Origin: Fervidobacterium changbaicum
GTDB taxonomy: Bacteria > Thermotogota > Thermotogae > Thermotogales > Fervidobacteriaceae
Assembly: GCF_004117075.1 (NCBI RefSeq)
Contig: NZ_CP026721.1
Location: 496,001 to 560,000, forward strand
Length of the DNA stretch: 64,000 nucleotides
Direction: 5' to 3'
The position numbers were made by a program, and so were the translations under genes. This document shows positions 11,679 to 20,391 of this stretch, piece by piece. The stretch's first letter is position 1; each line of letters opens with the position of its first letter. The notes below the pieces were generated by a model. It did not search any database. It was given only the letters and a program-made list of their open reading frames with translations, and was not told where the DNA came from.

Positions 11679-14089
11679 TATCCTTTGACCGCTCCTTTCA
11701 CAAGCCCGCCGACGATATACTTTTGCATCAGTAAGAAGAGGATAACCATAGGAACCATACCTATCATCGCCGCAGCTGTGAATAGTCCCCATTGTGTCTC
11801 AAACGGACCTGTCGAGAATGTGTACAAACCTATTGCGTATGTGTATTGTTTGACGTCCTGTAATATAATCCTTGCGAGTACGAACTCGTTGAAAGTACCC
11901 ATAAAGGTGAGTATAACGATAACTGCAAGTATCGGTGAAGCAAGTGGTAGAACGATTTTCACAAATGTTTGCCATCTTGTTGCACCATCGATGAGAGCTG
12001 CCTCTTCTAATGAATCCGGTATAGTATCGTAGTAACCCTTTATAAGGTACATGTTATACGCTATACCACCCAGATAAGCAAATATCAAACCAGATAGTTT
12101 ACTCAACCCAAATCCTGGAATGTATTTTCCAGCAAATGACAAGAATGTGTAAATCGCAATCATATACATTATTGCTGGGAACATCTGGATAAGCAAAAGT
12201 GACATTATTCCGTACTTCCTACCTTTAAATCTCATTCTACTGAATGGATAAGCAGCCAAAGCGGTTACAGAAGTTATGATAATTGCCACACTTAATGATA
12301 CAATCACACTATTCATAATCCACTTCAGCATGTAGTGATCTGGTTTTCTCTGCCAGATTTGATCAATTCTAAACGCAGCGCCATCGAGTTTCTTCAGCGC
12401 AGCGGAAAGTTCTTTAATGTTGAGCTTGTCTGACAATTCGGATGACTTTCTAGACATCACATTCATATTCGGTACCACGTTGTTCCTATACACAGAAAGA
12501 ACGGTGTCAGTCAATCGTTCCATGGCAACTGGTCTAACCTTTACACCTGTTTTTGAGACCGGCATGAATTTTGGCCCCTGAATTTCCACATCTGCTAGGT
12601 AAAGCTTTAAGTCTTTTACAAATGGTTCGTAGTTTTGGGAGAATAATTCGTAGTTTGTAAACATATCCTTTGCTGTTCCTGGCCAATCTAGCTTGGAAGC
12701 TATCTTTCTTATCTTTGATTGCTTTTTCTGGTCAGTTATCATATTTGCAATATCCGTTGTGATTCCAAAAACCCTCTTAGATTGTATGTTAAGCAGTTGA
12801 AGTTGAGCAGGTAATTTCATATTAGCAACCATTGTCTTGATCTTTTCGAGTTGGTCAATGGCTAGTCTTGCTTTGAGGTACAGCAAAGGATCGTGCAAAA
12901 GTTCATATGCTTTTGCAAGTTCTGTGTTTATTTTGTTAATTTCTTCATCTATTTGAGCTTGCCTACTTTTGTATTTCGATATCTCAGCTTGCAATTGTAA
13001 CATTCTTTCTGTTGTCTTTTTCAATTTATTCATCAAATTCACGGTTTCGTTTATGGTGCTTGCTATTCTCGTTGTGAAAACATCTATCGTGTTCAAAAAG
13101 TCTGCAAACGGTGCTTTGTCCTTGTTTGTGGCTTGCGCCCATTTAGTCATAACTTCGTTGTATCCATTCTGAAAATCGGTTAGTGCTTGATCGATGTCTT
13201 TAAGATCATCAAATTGCTGTACGTTAAGTTGGATATCCTCAATTTGCTCAAGTGTTGCTTTGAAGCGCTCCAATATTGTGTTTTCATCTGGTAATGACTC
13301 TGCCGAAACATTTGAAATCTTTGCTGCGTCAAGCAAATCAGCACCAGACTTGAGAACTAGTGCGTATTCCTTTAGCTGTGGAACCAAGAATGAACGAATT
13401 GTTTTGGAAAGGTTCAGATACTGACTTTGATAAGCACGATATGTCTTTTCCAGTGGTTCAACCGTACTTTGTATTGTTGATTTCTCATTGTTGAGTTCTT
13501 CCAACCGAGCTTTCTTTTTTCCAATCATCTCTTCCCAATTTTCCTGTCCTGAATACGGGTCAACTTCTTGAATTGAGCTGAGGTTCTCTCCTCTGGAGTA
13601 TAACTCATATGCAGCCACTTCCAAATATTTCGATGGCTTCGGGAATTGGAGTTCTTTAATGATGTTATCTAAATTCGAAACGTAAGATTTTATGAGCTTG
13701 TCAGAGTTTTTCTCAAAATATTCATTCAGATAGGAAATAGCATCATCTATTGCCTTTTTCAGCTTTTCAGTCTCCTCAATATAAGACTTAAATCTTTTCA
13801 CATCATTTTGGAAAAGTACTTTCGCCTTTTCAACCGTTATGTTGTCATGAGGAGGCGCCATCAGAATAAGAGCATCCATATCGGAAACCAGTCTGGGTCC
13901 GTTTTTCTCCGGAGCTATAAGGTCTACATAGTTTTGAAGTGTCATCCTGCTGCTGAACAGTTTCGTTGAAAACGCCGCATTATCACGTCTTAATGATGTA
14001 GAGACAACCCAAACAATTGGAAACAGGACAACGACAGAAACTATTATCAAAACTATATGAGTAAGCAATTTTCTTTCCTTTTTGACCAT
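11678..14089 (-). CDS. malG: maltodextrin ABC permease MalG with a giant coiled-coil loop
   Basis: Inner-membrane subunit of the maltose/maltodextrin importer. The C-terminal ~220 residues are a normal MalG: five membrane helices with the EAA loop 'EEAALIDGATRWQTFVKIVLP'. The N-terminal helix (about 10-32, 'LFPIVWVVSTSLRR') is also standard. Between them, where ordinary MalG has a short outer loop, lie about 530 residues rich in Glu/Lys/Gln/Leu heptads and free of membrane helices. By topology this is an extracytoplasmic coiled coil. Total 803 aa against roughly 280-300 usually. It overlaps the malF stop by one base, with GGAGGTG upstream. Confidence 0.9.
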   Translation of the reverse strand: MVKKERKLLTHIVLIIVSVVVLFPIVWVVSTSLRRDNAAFSTKLFSSRMTLQNYVDLIAPEKNGPRLVSDMDALILMAPPHDNITVEKAKVLFQNDVKRFKSYIEETEKLKKAIDDAISYLNEYFEKNSDKLIKSYVSNLDNIIKELQFPKPSKYLEVAAYELYSRGENLSSIQEVDPYSGQENWEEMIGKKKARLEELNNEKSTIQSTVEPLEKTYRAYQSQYLNLSKTIRSFLVPQLKEYALVLKSGADLLDAAKISNVSAESLPDENTILERFKATLEQIEDIQLNVQQFDDLKDIDQALTDFQNGYNEVMTKWAQATNKDKAPFADFLNTIDVFTTRIASTINETVNLMNKLKKTTERMLQLQAEISKYKSRQAQIDEEINKINTELAKAYELLHDPLLYLKARLAIDQLEKIKTMVANMKLPAQLQLLNIQSKRVFGITTDIANMITDQKKQSKIRKIASKLDWPGTAKDMFTNYELFSQNYEPFVKDLKLYLADVEIQGPKFMPVSKTGVKVRPVAMERLTDTVLSVYRNNVVPNMNVMSRKSSELSDKLNIKELSAALKKLDGAAFRIDQIWQRKPDHYMLKWIMNSVIVSLSVAIIITSVTALAAYPFSRMRFKGRKYGIMSLLLIQMFPAIMYMIAIYTFLSFAGKYIPGFGLSKLSGLIFAYLGGIAYNMYLIKGYYDTIPDSLEEAALIDGATRWQTFVKIVLPLASPILAVIVILTFMGTFNEFVLARIILQDVKQYTYAIGLYTFSTGPFETQWGLFTAAAMIGMVPMVILFLLMQKYIVGGLVKGAVKG

Positions 14090-15795
14090 TATCTGTTCAC
14101 CTCCTCGAAGGACCCGGACAAGCGGAAGTTGATGAAGCTCAAAGTTCCAACTATAAAGAATATCAGAATCGATATTGCAGAAGCAAAACCAAAGTCCTGA
14201 CCACGTCCACCTTCAAAAGCAAGTTTGTATGTATATGAAATCAAAATATCCGTAGAACCCGCGGGGGTTGTAGTATTTGGCATTGCAGGTCCTCCACCAG
14301 TAAGGAGGTAAATATTGACGAAGTTATTAAAATTAAACGCAAAACTACCTACGAGCAGTGGTGCAATTGTGGTCATCAGGAGTGGGAACGTAATTTTCCA
14401 GAACCTCTGCCATTTGCTAGCACCATCTATTGCTGCAGCTTCATAGTAATCTTCCGGTATACTTTGCAAAGCACCCAGTGAGACAACCATCATATACGGA
14501 AAACCAAGCCATGTGTTAACTGTCAAAACAGCAACCTTGGCCCAAAACGGATCGTTGAACCACCTGATTGGCTCTCTACCAAACAACTGTGTGACTATGA
14601 ACTTATTGATAATACCATATGTTTCGTTGAAGAAACCGTTCTTCCAAACAAGCACTGAAATAAACGCAGGAATTGCCCAAGGGATAATCAAGAGCGATCT
14701 GTAAACTGCACGCCCTTTCAAGTTCGGATTGTTAAGCACAAGTGCAAGTATCAAGCCTATCACAAAGGTAAATAGAACACTCAAAGCTGCCCACGTAAAG
14801 TTCCAAACGAAAATCTTGGCAAAAGGTCCAGAAATGGTTGGGTCTGTGAATATCCTTGTGAAATTCTTCAATCCATAGTAAGAAATGTAACCACCAACGA
14901 TTACCTTTTCACCCTTTTCGTTTATGTCATATATCGTACCATTTTCCTCAATTAGTGGTCTGTTCGTTATCGTATTAATAAGAACGGTCTTAACTATACT
15001 TTTTCCTTTCTCTATCGTTTCCGCAAGCCCAAGTTTATACATGTGTTTGATGTTGTACATAAACAACTTGCCTTCCTCGTTTTGCCTGATTGCGTATCTA
15101 TTTCCATTATTATCAACGAATTCAATTTTACTCATTATTGGGAAAAGGATGTAGTACTTGAAGTAATCCTCGTTTATAGCTGTGGAACCGTCATCCGGAT
15201 TGTAGAAATATCTGTATATCTTCCCATTATCTTTAATGAGCTCTATCCTTCCATTTTGTTTTTCTACACTTAATCCACTCTCGCTAAGCTTTATCAATTC
15301 CACTTCAGCAAGTATCAATTGACCAGCTTCACTTTTAAGTACACGATAGTCTCTTGCAACGTAGTAAGTCGAACCATTGAAAACTACGGTTCTAAAATCA
15401 TTGGTTGGTTGTGTACCTTCAAACCTCACGTAGACACTGTAGTTTAGCGGTGAGCTATCCGGGACAATGTACGTATAAATAGGATCAACAAGCAGTCTCT
15501 CGACAATTTCTTGACGTGTCATGATGTGACCGGTTCCATAGTTTGTGAATGCTGTTCTAATTGTAAACGCAATAGGGTACAAAACGAGTATAAAGAGTAA
15601 AATCAAAGCGGGTATCATGTAACGATAAGGATAGGCATTTCTGTTGAGAATAAAAAAGTCTATCAAGAACACCAAAACAAATAGTGTAACAGACAGTTCA
15701 TAAAAACCTCTTCCGAACAGGAAAATAGCACCAATTATGCTAAATACGGTGAACGCTATGAGTGTAAGATATCCTATAGTTTTCCAAAACTTCAT
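14089..15795 (-). CDS. malF: maltodextrin ABC permease MalF
   Basis: 568 aa. I start at the ATG at 15795, which has GGGAGGATG upstream; the frame extends 11 codons further without support. N-terminal membrane helices (about 10-55 and 60-90) are followed by a large periplasmic domain (about 95-315, the P2-like region that contacts the binding protein in MalF), then six core helices with the EAA loop 'EDYYEAAAIDGASKWQRF'. It follows malE after a 150-bp gap with a strong hairpin. The ATPase subunit is not encoded here. Confidence 0.92.
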   Translation of the reverse strand: MKFWKTIGYLTLIAFTVFSIIGAIFLFGRGFYELSVTLFVLVFLIDFFILNRNAYPYRYMIPALILLFILVLYPIAFTIRTAFTNYGTGHIMTRQEIVERLLVDPIYTYIVPDSSPLNYSVYVRFEGTQPTNDFRTVVFNGSTYYVARDYRVLKSEAGQLILAEVELIKLSESGLSVEKQNGRIELIKDNGKIYRYFYNPDDGSTAINEDYFKYYILFPIMSKIEFVDNNGNRYAIRQNEEGKLFMYNIKHMYKLGLAETIEKGKSIVKTVLINTITNRPLIEENGTIYDINEKGEKVIVGGYISYYGLKNFTRIFTDPTISGPFAKIFVWNFTWAALSVLFTFVIGLILALVLNNPNLKGRAVYRSLLIIPWAIPAFISVLVWKNGFFNETYGIINKFIVTQLFGREPIRWFNDPFWAKVAVLTVNTWLGFPYMMVVSLGALQSIPEDYYEAAAIDGASKWQRFWKITFPLLMTTIAPLLVGSFAFNFNNFVNIYLLTGGGPAMPNTTTPAGSTDILISYTYKLAFEGGRGQDFGFASAISILIFFIVGTLSFINFRLSGSFEEVNR

Positions 15796-15900
15796 CGGTT
15801 CATCCTCCCTGCAGTCATTTTCGGACATTCCCTTGGTAAAACTTTTTCTGGAACTTGGTAACTCTAACTCTTTCTTCGTGAAAATTTATATCTTATTAAG

Positions 15901-15927
15901 AAAAAGCACGGGGGCATTCCCCCGTGC
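15901..15927 (-). terminator. malE-malF intercistronic terminator/attenuator
   Basis: On the minus strand a perfect 9-bp stem GCACGGGGG / CCCCCGTGC with loop AATG is followed by five T. Partial read-through would give much more malE than malFG mRNA, a common arrangement for binding-protein operons. Confidence 0.88.
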
Positions 15928-15945
15928 CCCTGATTTTCTATTTAA

Positions 15946-17133
15946 TTACTTAATTTGTGCCTTTATCTGAGCAACTGCGTCAGCAAGTGCTTTTTCTGCT
16001 GGAACACCCTGGTCGAGTGCTTTAGCCAAAGCATCACCCATTGCTCCCCACACTGCTGCCATTTCTGGAACGTTTGGCATTGGCAGACCGTATTTTCCAA
16101 GGAAGTCAGCAAATTTCTTTGTGAGTGGATCCTTTGCCATAACAAGTTCGTTGACGTCTGTTCTGGATGGACACCTTGGGTCTGCTTGCCAAATTTGGTA
16201 CATAATATCTTTTGTTGCGATGAATTTTGTCAGGAAGTCAAGCGCAAAGAGTTTGTTCTTGCTCTTTGCGTTGACCATGAAACCTTGTGCACCGAAGAAT
16301 GGCTTTGGTTTCTTTCCGCCAGGAAGGTCTGGAATTGGGGCAACATCAAAGTTTATACCGGCTTGCTTATATCCTGGAACTGCCCATGGACCGTTGATGA
16401 TCATTGCTGCCAAACCATCTTTGAACAGACCGTCCATTGTGTTGTAGTTGTCACCAGATGTGAGTATCTTTTCATCAACGAGTTTCTTAATAAGTTTCAG
16501 ACCTTCGATTGCTCCTGCATTCGCAAGGCCAACATCTTTAACATTGATTTTTCCACTCTTGTCTGTTCCAAAAACATATCCACCCATGCCGAAGAATGCA
16601 AACGAGCTGAAGTAGAAGTTCTTGTAGTCGTAGATGAATCCCCTAACTTCACCGCCGTAGTCTTTTTCTATCTTCTTTGCAAGTGCGATAAGTTCATCGA
16701 ATGTTGCTGGCGCTTTCTGTACGTAATCTTTGTTGTACATTAGTGCTGGACCGTCGAATGCATATGGTACACCATAAATCTTACCGTTGTAGGTAAATCC
16801 TTGAAGAGGTGCCGGGAAGTACTTTTCTTTTTCTGGAAGGTTAATTGGTTCAAGCAAACCGTTAACAACAAGTTCACCAACCCAGTCGTGTGCTCCAACG
16901 ATGATATCTGGACCTTCACCAGCTGGCGCTGCCGTTAAGAATTTGGATTTAATATCTCCGAAGTTCACCTGAATAACGTCAACCTGAACACCGTACTTTG
17001 CTTTGTACTGGTCTGCAAGTTTCTTGAGAATAGGAACCTGTGCTTCCGATGTCCAAATGGTAATCTTCTTGGCTTGAGCAAATGCCAAGAAAACAAAAAG
17101 AACTGCCAATACTACTGTTAACCACTTTCTCAT
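15946..17133 (-). CDS. malE: maltose/maltodextrin-binding protein MalE
   Basis: 395 aa with a signal peptide (about 1-19, 'WLTVVLAVLFVFLAFAQA'). There is no lipobox Cys, so it is a soluble periplasmic protein. Family-1 solute-binding fold: 'ITIWTSEAQVPILKKLADQY', 'GEGPDIIVGAHDWVGEL', 'MIINGPWAVPGY'. It captures maltodextrins and docks on MalF/MalG. The ATG at 17133 has AAAGGGGAGGT upstream. First gene of the mal operon with a good promoter (17176-17203). Confidence 0.93.
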   Translation of the reverse strand: MRKWLTVVLAVLFVFLAFAQAKKITIWTSEAQVPILKKLADQYKAKYGVQVDVIQVNFGDIKSKFLTAAPAGEGPDIIVGAHDWVGELVVNGLLEPINLPEKEKYFPAPLQGFTYNGKIYGVPYAFDGPALMYNKDYVQKAPATFDELIALAKKIEKDYGGEVRGFIYDYKNFYFSSFAFFGMGGYVFGTDKSGKINVKDVGLANAGAIEGLKLIKKLVDEKILTSGDNYNTMDGLFKDGLAAMIINGPWAVPGYKQAGINFDVAPIPDLPGGKKPKPFFGAQGFMVNAKSKNKLFALDFLTKFIATKDIMYQIWQADPRCPSRTDVNELVMAKDPLTKKFADFLGKYGLPMPNVPEMAAVWGAMGDALAKALDQGVPAEKALADAVAQIKAQIK

Positions 17134-17160
17134 ACGCTCTACCTCCCCTTTTAGGATGAT

Positions 17161-17226
17161 GTGGAAACCTCTTATATTATACTACAACTTACGGTAAAGT
17201 GAACCAATTTTTGGAAAAGTTTCCAC
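17161..17226. promoter_or_regulatory. candidate operators around the malE promoter
   Basis: TGGAAAAGTTTCCA (17212-17225) has perfect 6-bp arms around AG and lies just upstream of the -35. Its outer half GTTTCCAC (17219-17226) also forms an 8-bp inverted repeat with GTGGAAAC at 17161-17168, so matching half-sites flank the promoter. This fits a sugar-responsive repressor, perhaps with looping; no regulator gene is adjacent. Confidence 0.4.
17176..17203 (-). promoter_or_regulatory. malE promoter
   Basis: Minus strand: -35 TTCACT (17203-17198), 16-bp spacer, -10 TATAAT (17181-17176), 42 bp upstream of the malE ATG. Confidence 0.7.
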
Positions 17227-17370
17227 AGAATCCATGAATGTTTGAAGTTTCTTATCAGTTCTACCGAATACGTCGCTATACACACAAAAATATACCTTAG
17301 CATACCAGAGCATACCAAAGGATACAACAGCAAGCAAGAATTTGTCAGTAATAATTCGGAATACCTAGTG

Positions 17371-17399
17371 TTGAAATGTAGCTACAAGCCATGTATAAT
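17371..17399 (+). promoter_or_regulatory. promoter of the GTPase gene
   Basis: -35 TTGAAA (17371-17376), 17-bp spacer, -10 TATAAT (17394-17399). It lies about 50 bp before the ATG at 17448 and rules out the longer frame that starts at 17391. Confidence 0.8.
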
Positions 17400-17447
17400 T
17401 CTAATGCTATGAACTTACATCAGCCAAAGTCAACGGAGGTGAACAAC

Positions 17448-18791
17448 ATGGAAAAGAAAAGAAGGAGAGTTATTATCCTTGGTGCAGCTGGTAGGGATTT
17501 CCACAACTTCAACACGTTCTTCAGGAACAACCCAGATTATGAGGTTGTAGCGTTCACAGCTACACAGATTCCAGACATTGCAGGTCGAATTTACCCTGCC
17601 GAACTTGCAGGTCCACTTTATCCAAATGGCATTCCTATCGAAGATGAAGCCAAGCTTCCAGAACTCGTTAAAAAGTACGATGTAGATGAAGTTATCCTTG
17701 CTTACAGCGACTTGCCACACCAATACGTAATGGAGAGAGCAGCAATTGCACTTGCAGCAGGTGCAGATTTTAAACTTATGGGACCTGACTCAACAATGAT
17801 TGAGTCAACAAAACCTGTTGTTTCTGTTTGTGCAGTGAGAACAGGTTGTGGAAAGAGCCAAACAACAAGAAGGGTTCTTGACATTTTGAGAAGCAAAGGA
17901 CTCAAGGTAATTTCTATAAGACATCCGATGCCATATGGTGATTTGGTAGCGCAAAAAGTCCAGAGATTTGCAGATTATTCAGACCTTGACAAACACAACT
18001 GTACAATTGAAGAAAGAGAAGAATACGAACCACACATCGACAGAAAAAGTGTAATCTACGCAGGTGTGGATTACGAGGCAATTCTTAGAGCAGCTGAGGC
18101 AGAGAACCCAGATATCATACTTTGGGATGGAGGAAACAACGATTTCCCATTCTATAAAACAGACCTGCACATCGTTGTAGTAGACCCACATAGGCCCGGT
18201 CACGAGGTTACGTACTACCCAGGAATGGCCAACCTTCTCATGGCAGACGTTATAGTAATAAATAAAGAAGAAACAGCAAACAGAGAAGATATCGAAACGG
18301 TTAGAAAGAACATTGCAAAATGGAATCCTAATGCTATAGTAGTCGATGCTGCATCACCAATTTTCGTTGATGATCCATCACTAATCAGAGGTAAGAAGGT
18401 GCTTGTTGTTGAAGATGGTCCAACTCTAACGCACGGTGAAATGAGATACGGCGCTGGCTACGTTGCAGCCAAGAGGTTTGGTGCAAGAGAAATTATTGAT
18501 CCAAGGCCATTTGCAGTTGGTTCAATCGTTGAGACATACAAGAAGTACAACCACCTCGATGTCATACTCCCAGCAATGGGTTATGGCGAAAAGCAAATCA
18601 AAGAACTTGAAGAGACAATCAACAAATCCGATGCAGAAGTCGTAATAATCGGTACACCTATCGACTTGAGAAGAGTCATGAAACTCAACAAACCTGCTGT
18701 CAGGGTCAGGTACGAACTCCAAGAAATAGGAGAACCAACACTTGACCAGATCCTTACAGATTTCCTCAAGGAAAAAGGGCTTTTGAAATGA
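17448..18791 (+). CDS. cyclic 2,3-diphosphoglycerate synthetase-like P-loop GTPase (COG2403)
   Basis: 447 aa from the ATG at 17448 behind GGAGGTGA. The N-terminal Rossmann-like part ('RRVIILGAAGRDFHNFN', about 4-20, then 'DEVILAYSDLPH') precedes a P-loop region 'VRTGCGKSQTTRR' (about 132-144), 'ILWDGGNNDFPF' and 'VVVDPHRPGHE'. This order matches the COG2403 family, whose archaeal members make the thermoprotectant cyclic 2,3-diphosphoglycerate. Whether this bacterial relative does the same is unknown. Single gene with its own promoter and terminator. Confidence 0.8.
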   Translation: MEKKRRRVIILGAAGRDFHNFNTFFRNNPDYEVVAFTATQIPDIAGRIYPAELAGPLYPNGIPIEDEAKLPELVKKYDVDEVILAYSDLPHQYVMERAAIALAAGADFKLMGPDSTMIESTKPVVSVCAVRTGCGKSQTTRRVLDILRSKGLKVISIRHPMPYGDLVAQKVQRFADYSDLDKHNCTIEEREEYEPHIDRKSVIYAGVDYEAILRAAEAENPDIILWDGGNNDFPFYKTDLHIVVVDPHRPGHEVTYYPGMANLLMADVIVINKEETANREDIETVRKNIAKWNPNAIVVDAASPIFVDDPSLIRGKKVLVVEDGPTLTHGEMRYGAGYVAAKRFGAREIIDPRPFAVGSIVETYKKYNHLDVILPAMGYGEKQIKELEETINKSDAEVVIIGTPIDLRRVMKLNKPAVRVRYELQEIGEPTLDQILTDFLKEKGLLK

Positions 18792-18812
18792 TTAGAGATG
18801 AGTAAATAATCA

Positions 18813-18847
18813 AACGGGTGCGTGGCAAAAACGCACCCGTTGTTTTT
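18813..18847 (+). terminator. terminator of the GTPase gene
   Basis: Perfect 10-bp stem AACGGGTGCG (18813-18822) / CGCACCCGTT (18832-18841), followed by GTTTTT. Confidence 0.88.
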
Positions 18848-18877
18848 ACTTATCTTTATTCGTGTGTTACCTTTAAA

Positions 18878-19108
18878 CTAAACGGTCACATCTAAGTTCT
18901 TGCCCTGGAACAATTCACCAGCGATTCGCACGAGTTTTAAGTTCATATCTTGCTGTTTGTAAAATGCGAATTCCAGAGTTCTAAGCATAAGCTCTTTTGC
19001 TTGCTGAACTTGCTGAGCAACATCCGTAGCTGATGCCACAGTTGCAGGTCTTGCAACTGTTGGGGGATAAACTGGACCAAGAACGCTATTCACGCCTGCT
19101 ATGGTCAT
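18878..19108 (-). CDS. small protein of unknown function
   Basis: 76 aa from the ATG at 19108 with GGGGTGA upstream; the longer frame enters the transposon end. A Pro/Val/Ala-rich N-terminus (about 1-28) precedes an amphipathic helix region ('AQQVQQAKELMLRTLEFAFYKQ'). The pattern is loosely like small YjfB-type motility proteins, but I would not assign it. No signal peptide. The IS605-type element ends about 25 bp upstream, so its original promoter may have been displaced. Confidence 0.5.
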   Translation of the reverse strand: MTIAGVNSVLGPVYPPTVARPATVASATDVAQQVQQAKELMLRTLEFAFYKQQDMNLKLVRIAGELFQGKNLDVTV

Positions 19109-19132
19109 ACCCTTCACCCCTACAACTTTATC

Positions 19133-19246
19133 TTGACACTCCCAATCCGCTAAAGGGGATGGGATTCTTAGTAGCTCAAGGCTACCTTCCATGGAGAAGT
19201 GCTTACTCCATGGCTACAAAGGTGTGGCTTAAACCTCACACCTTTG
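19133..19246 (-). ncRNA. putative omega-RNA (right-end guide RNA) of the TnpB element
   Basis: Three hairpins run in series through the tnpB 3' end and right end: a 10-bp perfect stem CAAAGGTGTG/CACACCTTTG (19217-19226 / 19237-19246), an 8-bp perfect stem CCATGGAG/CTCCATGG (19189-19196 / 19206-19213), and a 5-bp stem GTAGC/GCTAC (19171-19175 / 19181-19185). TnpB omega-RNAs are known to come from this place, with the guide just past the right end. The transcript start is not visible. Confidence 0.55.
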
Positions 19247-20391
19247 ACGGGTGCCAATCCCGCTACTACTTGGTTGCTGCCAAGATACCTTTTATATATG
19301 TTTACTGCTCCTACTCCATCCCTGTGATACTCAAACCCACATTTTGCACACTTGTACCTGCGACCTTCTGAGTGATTTTGTTGTCCACACACCGGACACA
19401 TTCTGCTTGTATAACTTTCTGAAATTTGCTCAACTTTTATCCCGTGCACCTGCGCTTTGTACATTATTAGGTTTGTTATTCGTCTAAAGCACCACTGATG
19501 CACTTTTTGCATTGCGTTGTCGTTGCCTTCTACTCTTTCTCGAATGTTTGTGACATCCCCTATCACGATGGTGCTTATTGCTTTTTGATAACACATCCCC
19601 ACAAATTGGCTCGTGATTTTGTGTAGTATATCGTTCAGCTGGTTGCTTAGTTTTCTCAACAGTTTGTTTTTTGCTCTTAGAAGCTTTCTGTACCTTCTTG
19701 AGTCTTTTTTGCATTTGCTGATTGCTGACTGCAGTTTTGCCAGTTCCTTGTTCCTGTAGCGAAGCACCTGGTTTAATGCACCACCGTGATATGAAACGAC
19801 TTCTTTACCATCAAAGAATGTAATGGGGCGGAGTATGCCCAAATCTACCGCTACAAGCTTTGTGTCTTTTTCTTTGCGCTCTTCAATCTTCACCTCTATT
19901 CCAAGGTGAAGATAGTATCTGCCTGCTTCATACACCAACTTGGCTTGTCTAATCTTTGTAGCAGATGGCAGACTTGTTTGAAACTCAAAAGGCTCTCTGT
20001 CTTTGCCTAAGGATAGCCTCAATCTACTATCGGCCAGGAGTTTGATTGCACTATCCTTCCAAATGAAGGGTATGAACTTTTTTCTTTTGTACGGTGGTTT
20101 TGCCTCAGGATTGAACTTAAGGGCTTTAAAATAACCATCGAGTGCTTGGAAGTATAGTTGGACGAACGCTTGTTTTGAGTGAGTATGGATGTTGATGTTA
20201 GACGCCCAACGAAGGATAAACTTTTGTGCGCTATTTTCAGAAAGCCAGAAGTCTTTCTTTTGTTTGATTTTCTTGACAAGGGAAAGAGTTTTATTGTAGA
20301 TTCTTGCTGCAGTTTGGTTGAGTTCGTTGCACATATTATACAATTCAGCAGGAACAGGAACTTTGTATGTTCGTATCACATATCTTGACAC
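19168..20391 (-). CDS. tnpB: RNA-guided endonuclease TnpB (IS605 OrfB)
   Basis: About 407 aa from a GTG at 20391, chosen because GAGGAGGT lies about 10 bp upstream; the frame extends 41 codons further but that part overlaps the tnpA 3' end in another frame. RuvC-I is 'VAVDLGI'; the zinc finger is 'CPVCG'...'CAKCG'; RuvC-III is 'YHRDGVGAVNI'. At RuvC-II the sequence is 'IVIGDVTNIRE': the usual Glu position holds Gly and a Glu comes six residues later. A conserved 'HQW.F' follows. No stop or frameshift, so it is likely functional as a nuclease. Confidence 0.9.
   Translation of the reverse strand: MSRYVIRTYKVPVPAELYNMCNELNQTAARIYNKTLSLVKKIKQKKDFWLSENSAQKFILRWASNINIHTHSKQAFVQLYFQALDGYFKALKFNPEAKPPYKRKKFIPFIWKDSAIKLLADSRLRLSLGKDREPFEFQTSLPSATKIRQAKLVYEAGRYYLHLGIEVKIEERKEKDTKLVAVDLGILRPITFFDGKEVVSYHGGALNQVLRYRNKELAKLQSAISKCKKDSRRYRKLLRAKNKLLRKLSNQLNDILHKITSQFVGMCYQKAISTIVIGDVTNIRERVEGNDNAMQKVHQWCFRRITNLIMYKAQVHGIKVEQISESYTSRMCPVCGQQNHSEGRRYKCAKCGFEYHRDGVGAVNIYKRYLGSNQVVAGLAPVKGVRFKPHLCSHGVSTSPWKVALSY

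Noticed and set aside
15955-16743. 262-codon open frame on the plus strand inside malE
   Set aside because: It is antisense to a full-length, clearly recognisable malE, is extremely rich in Cys, Trp and Phe, and has no ribosome site.
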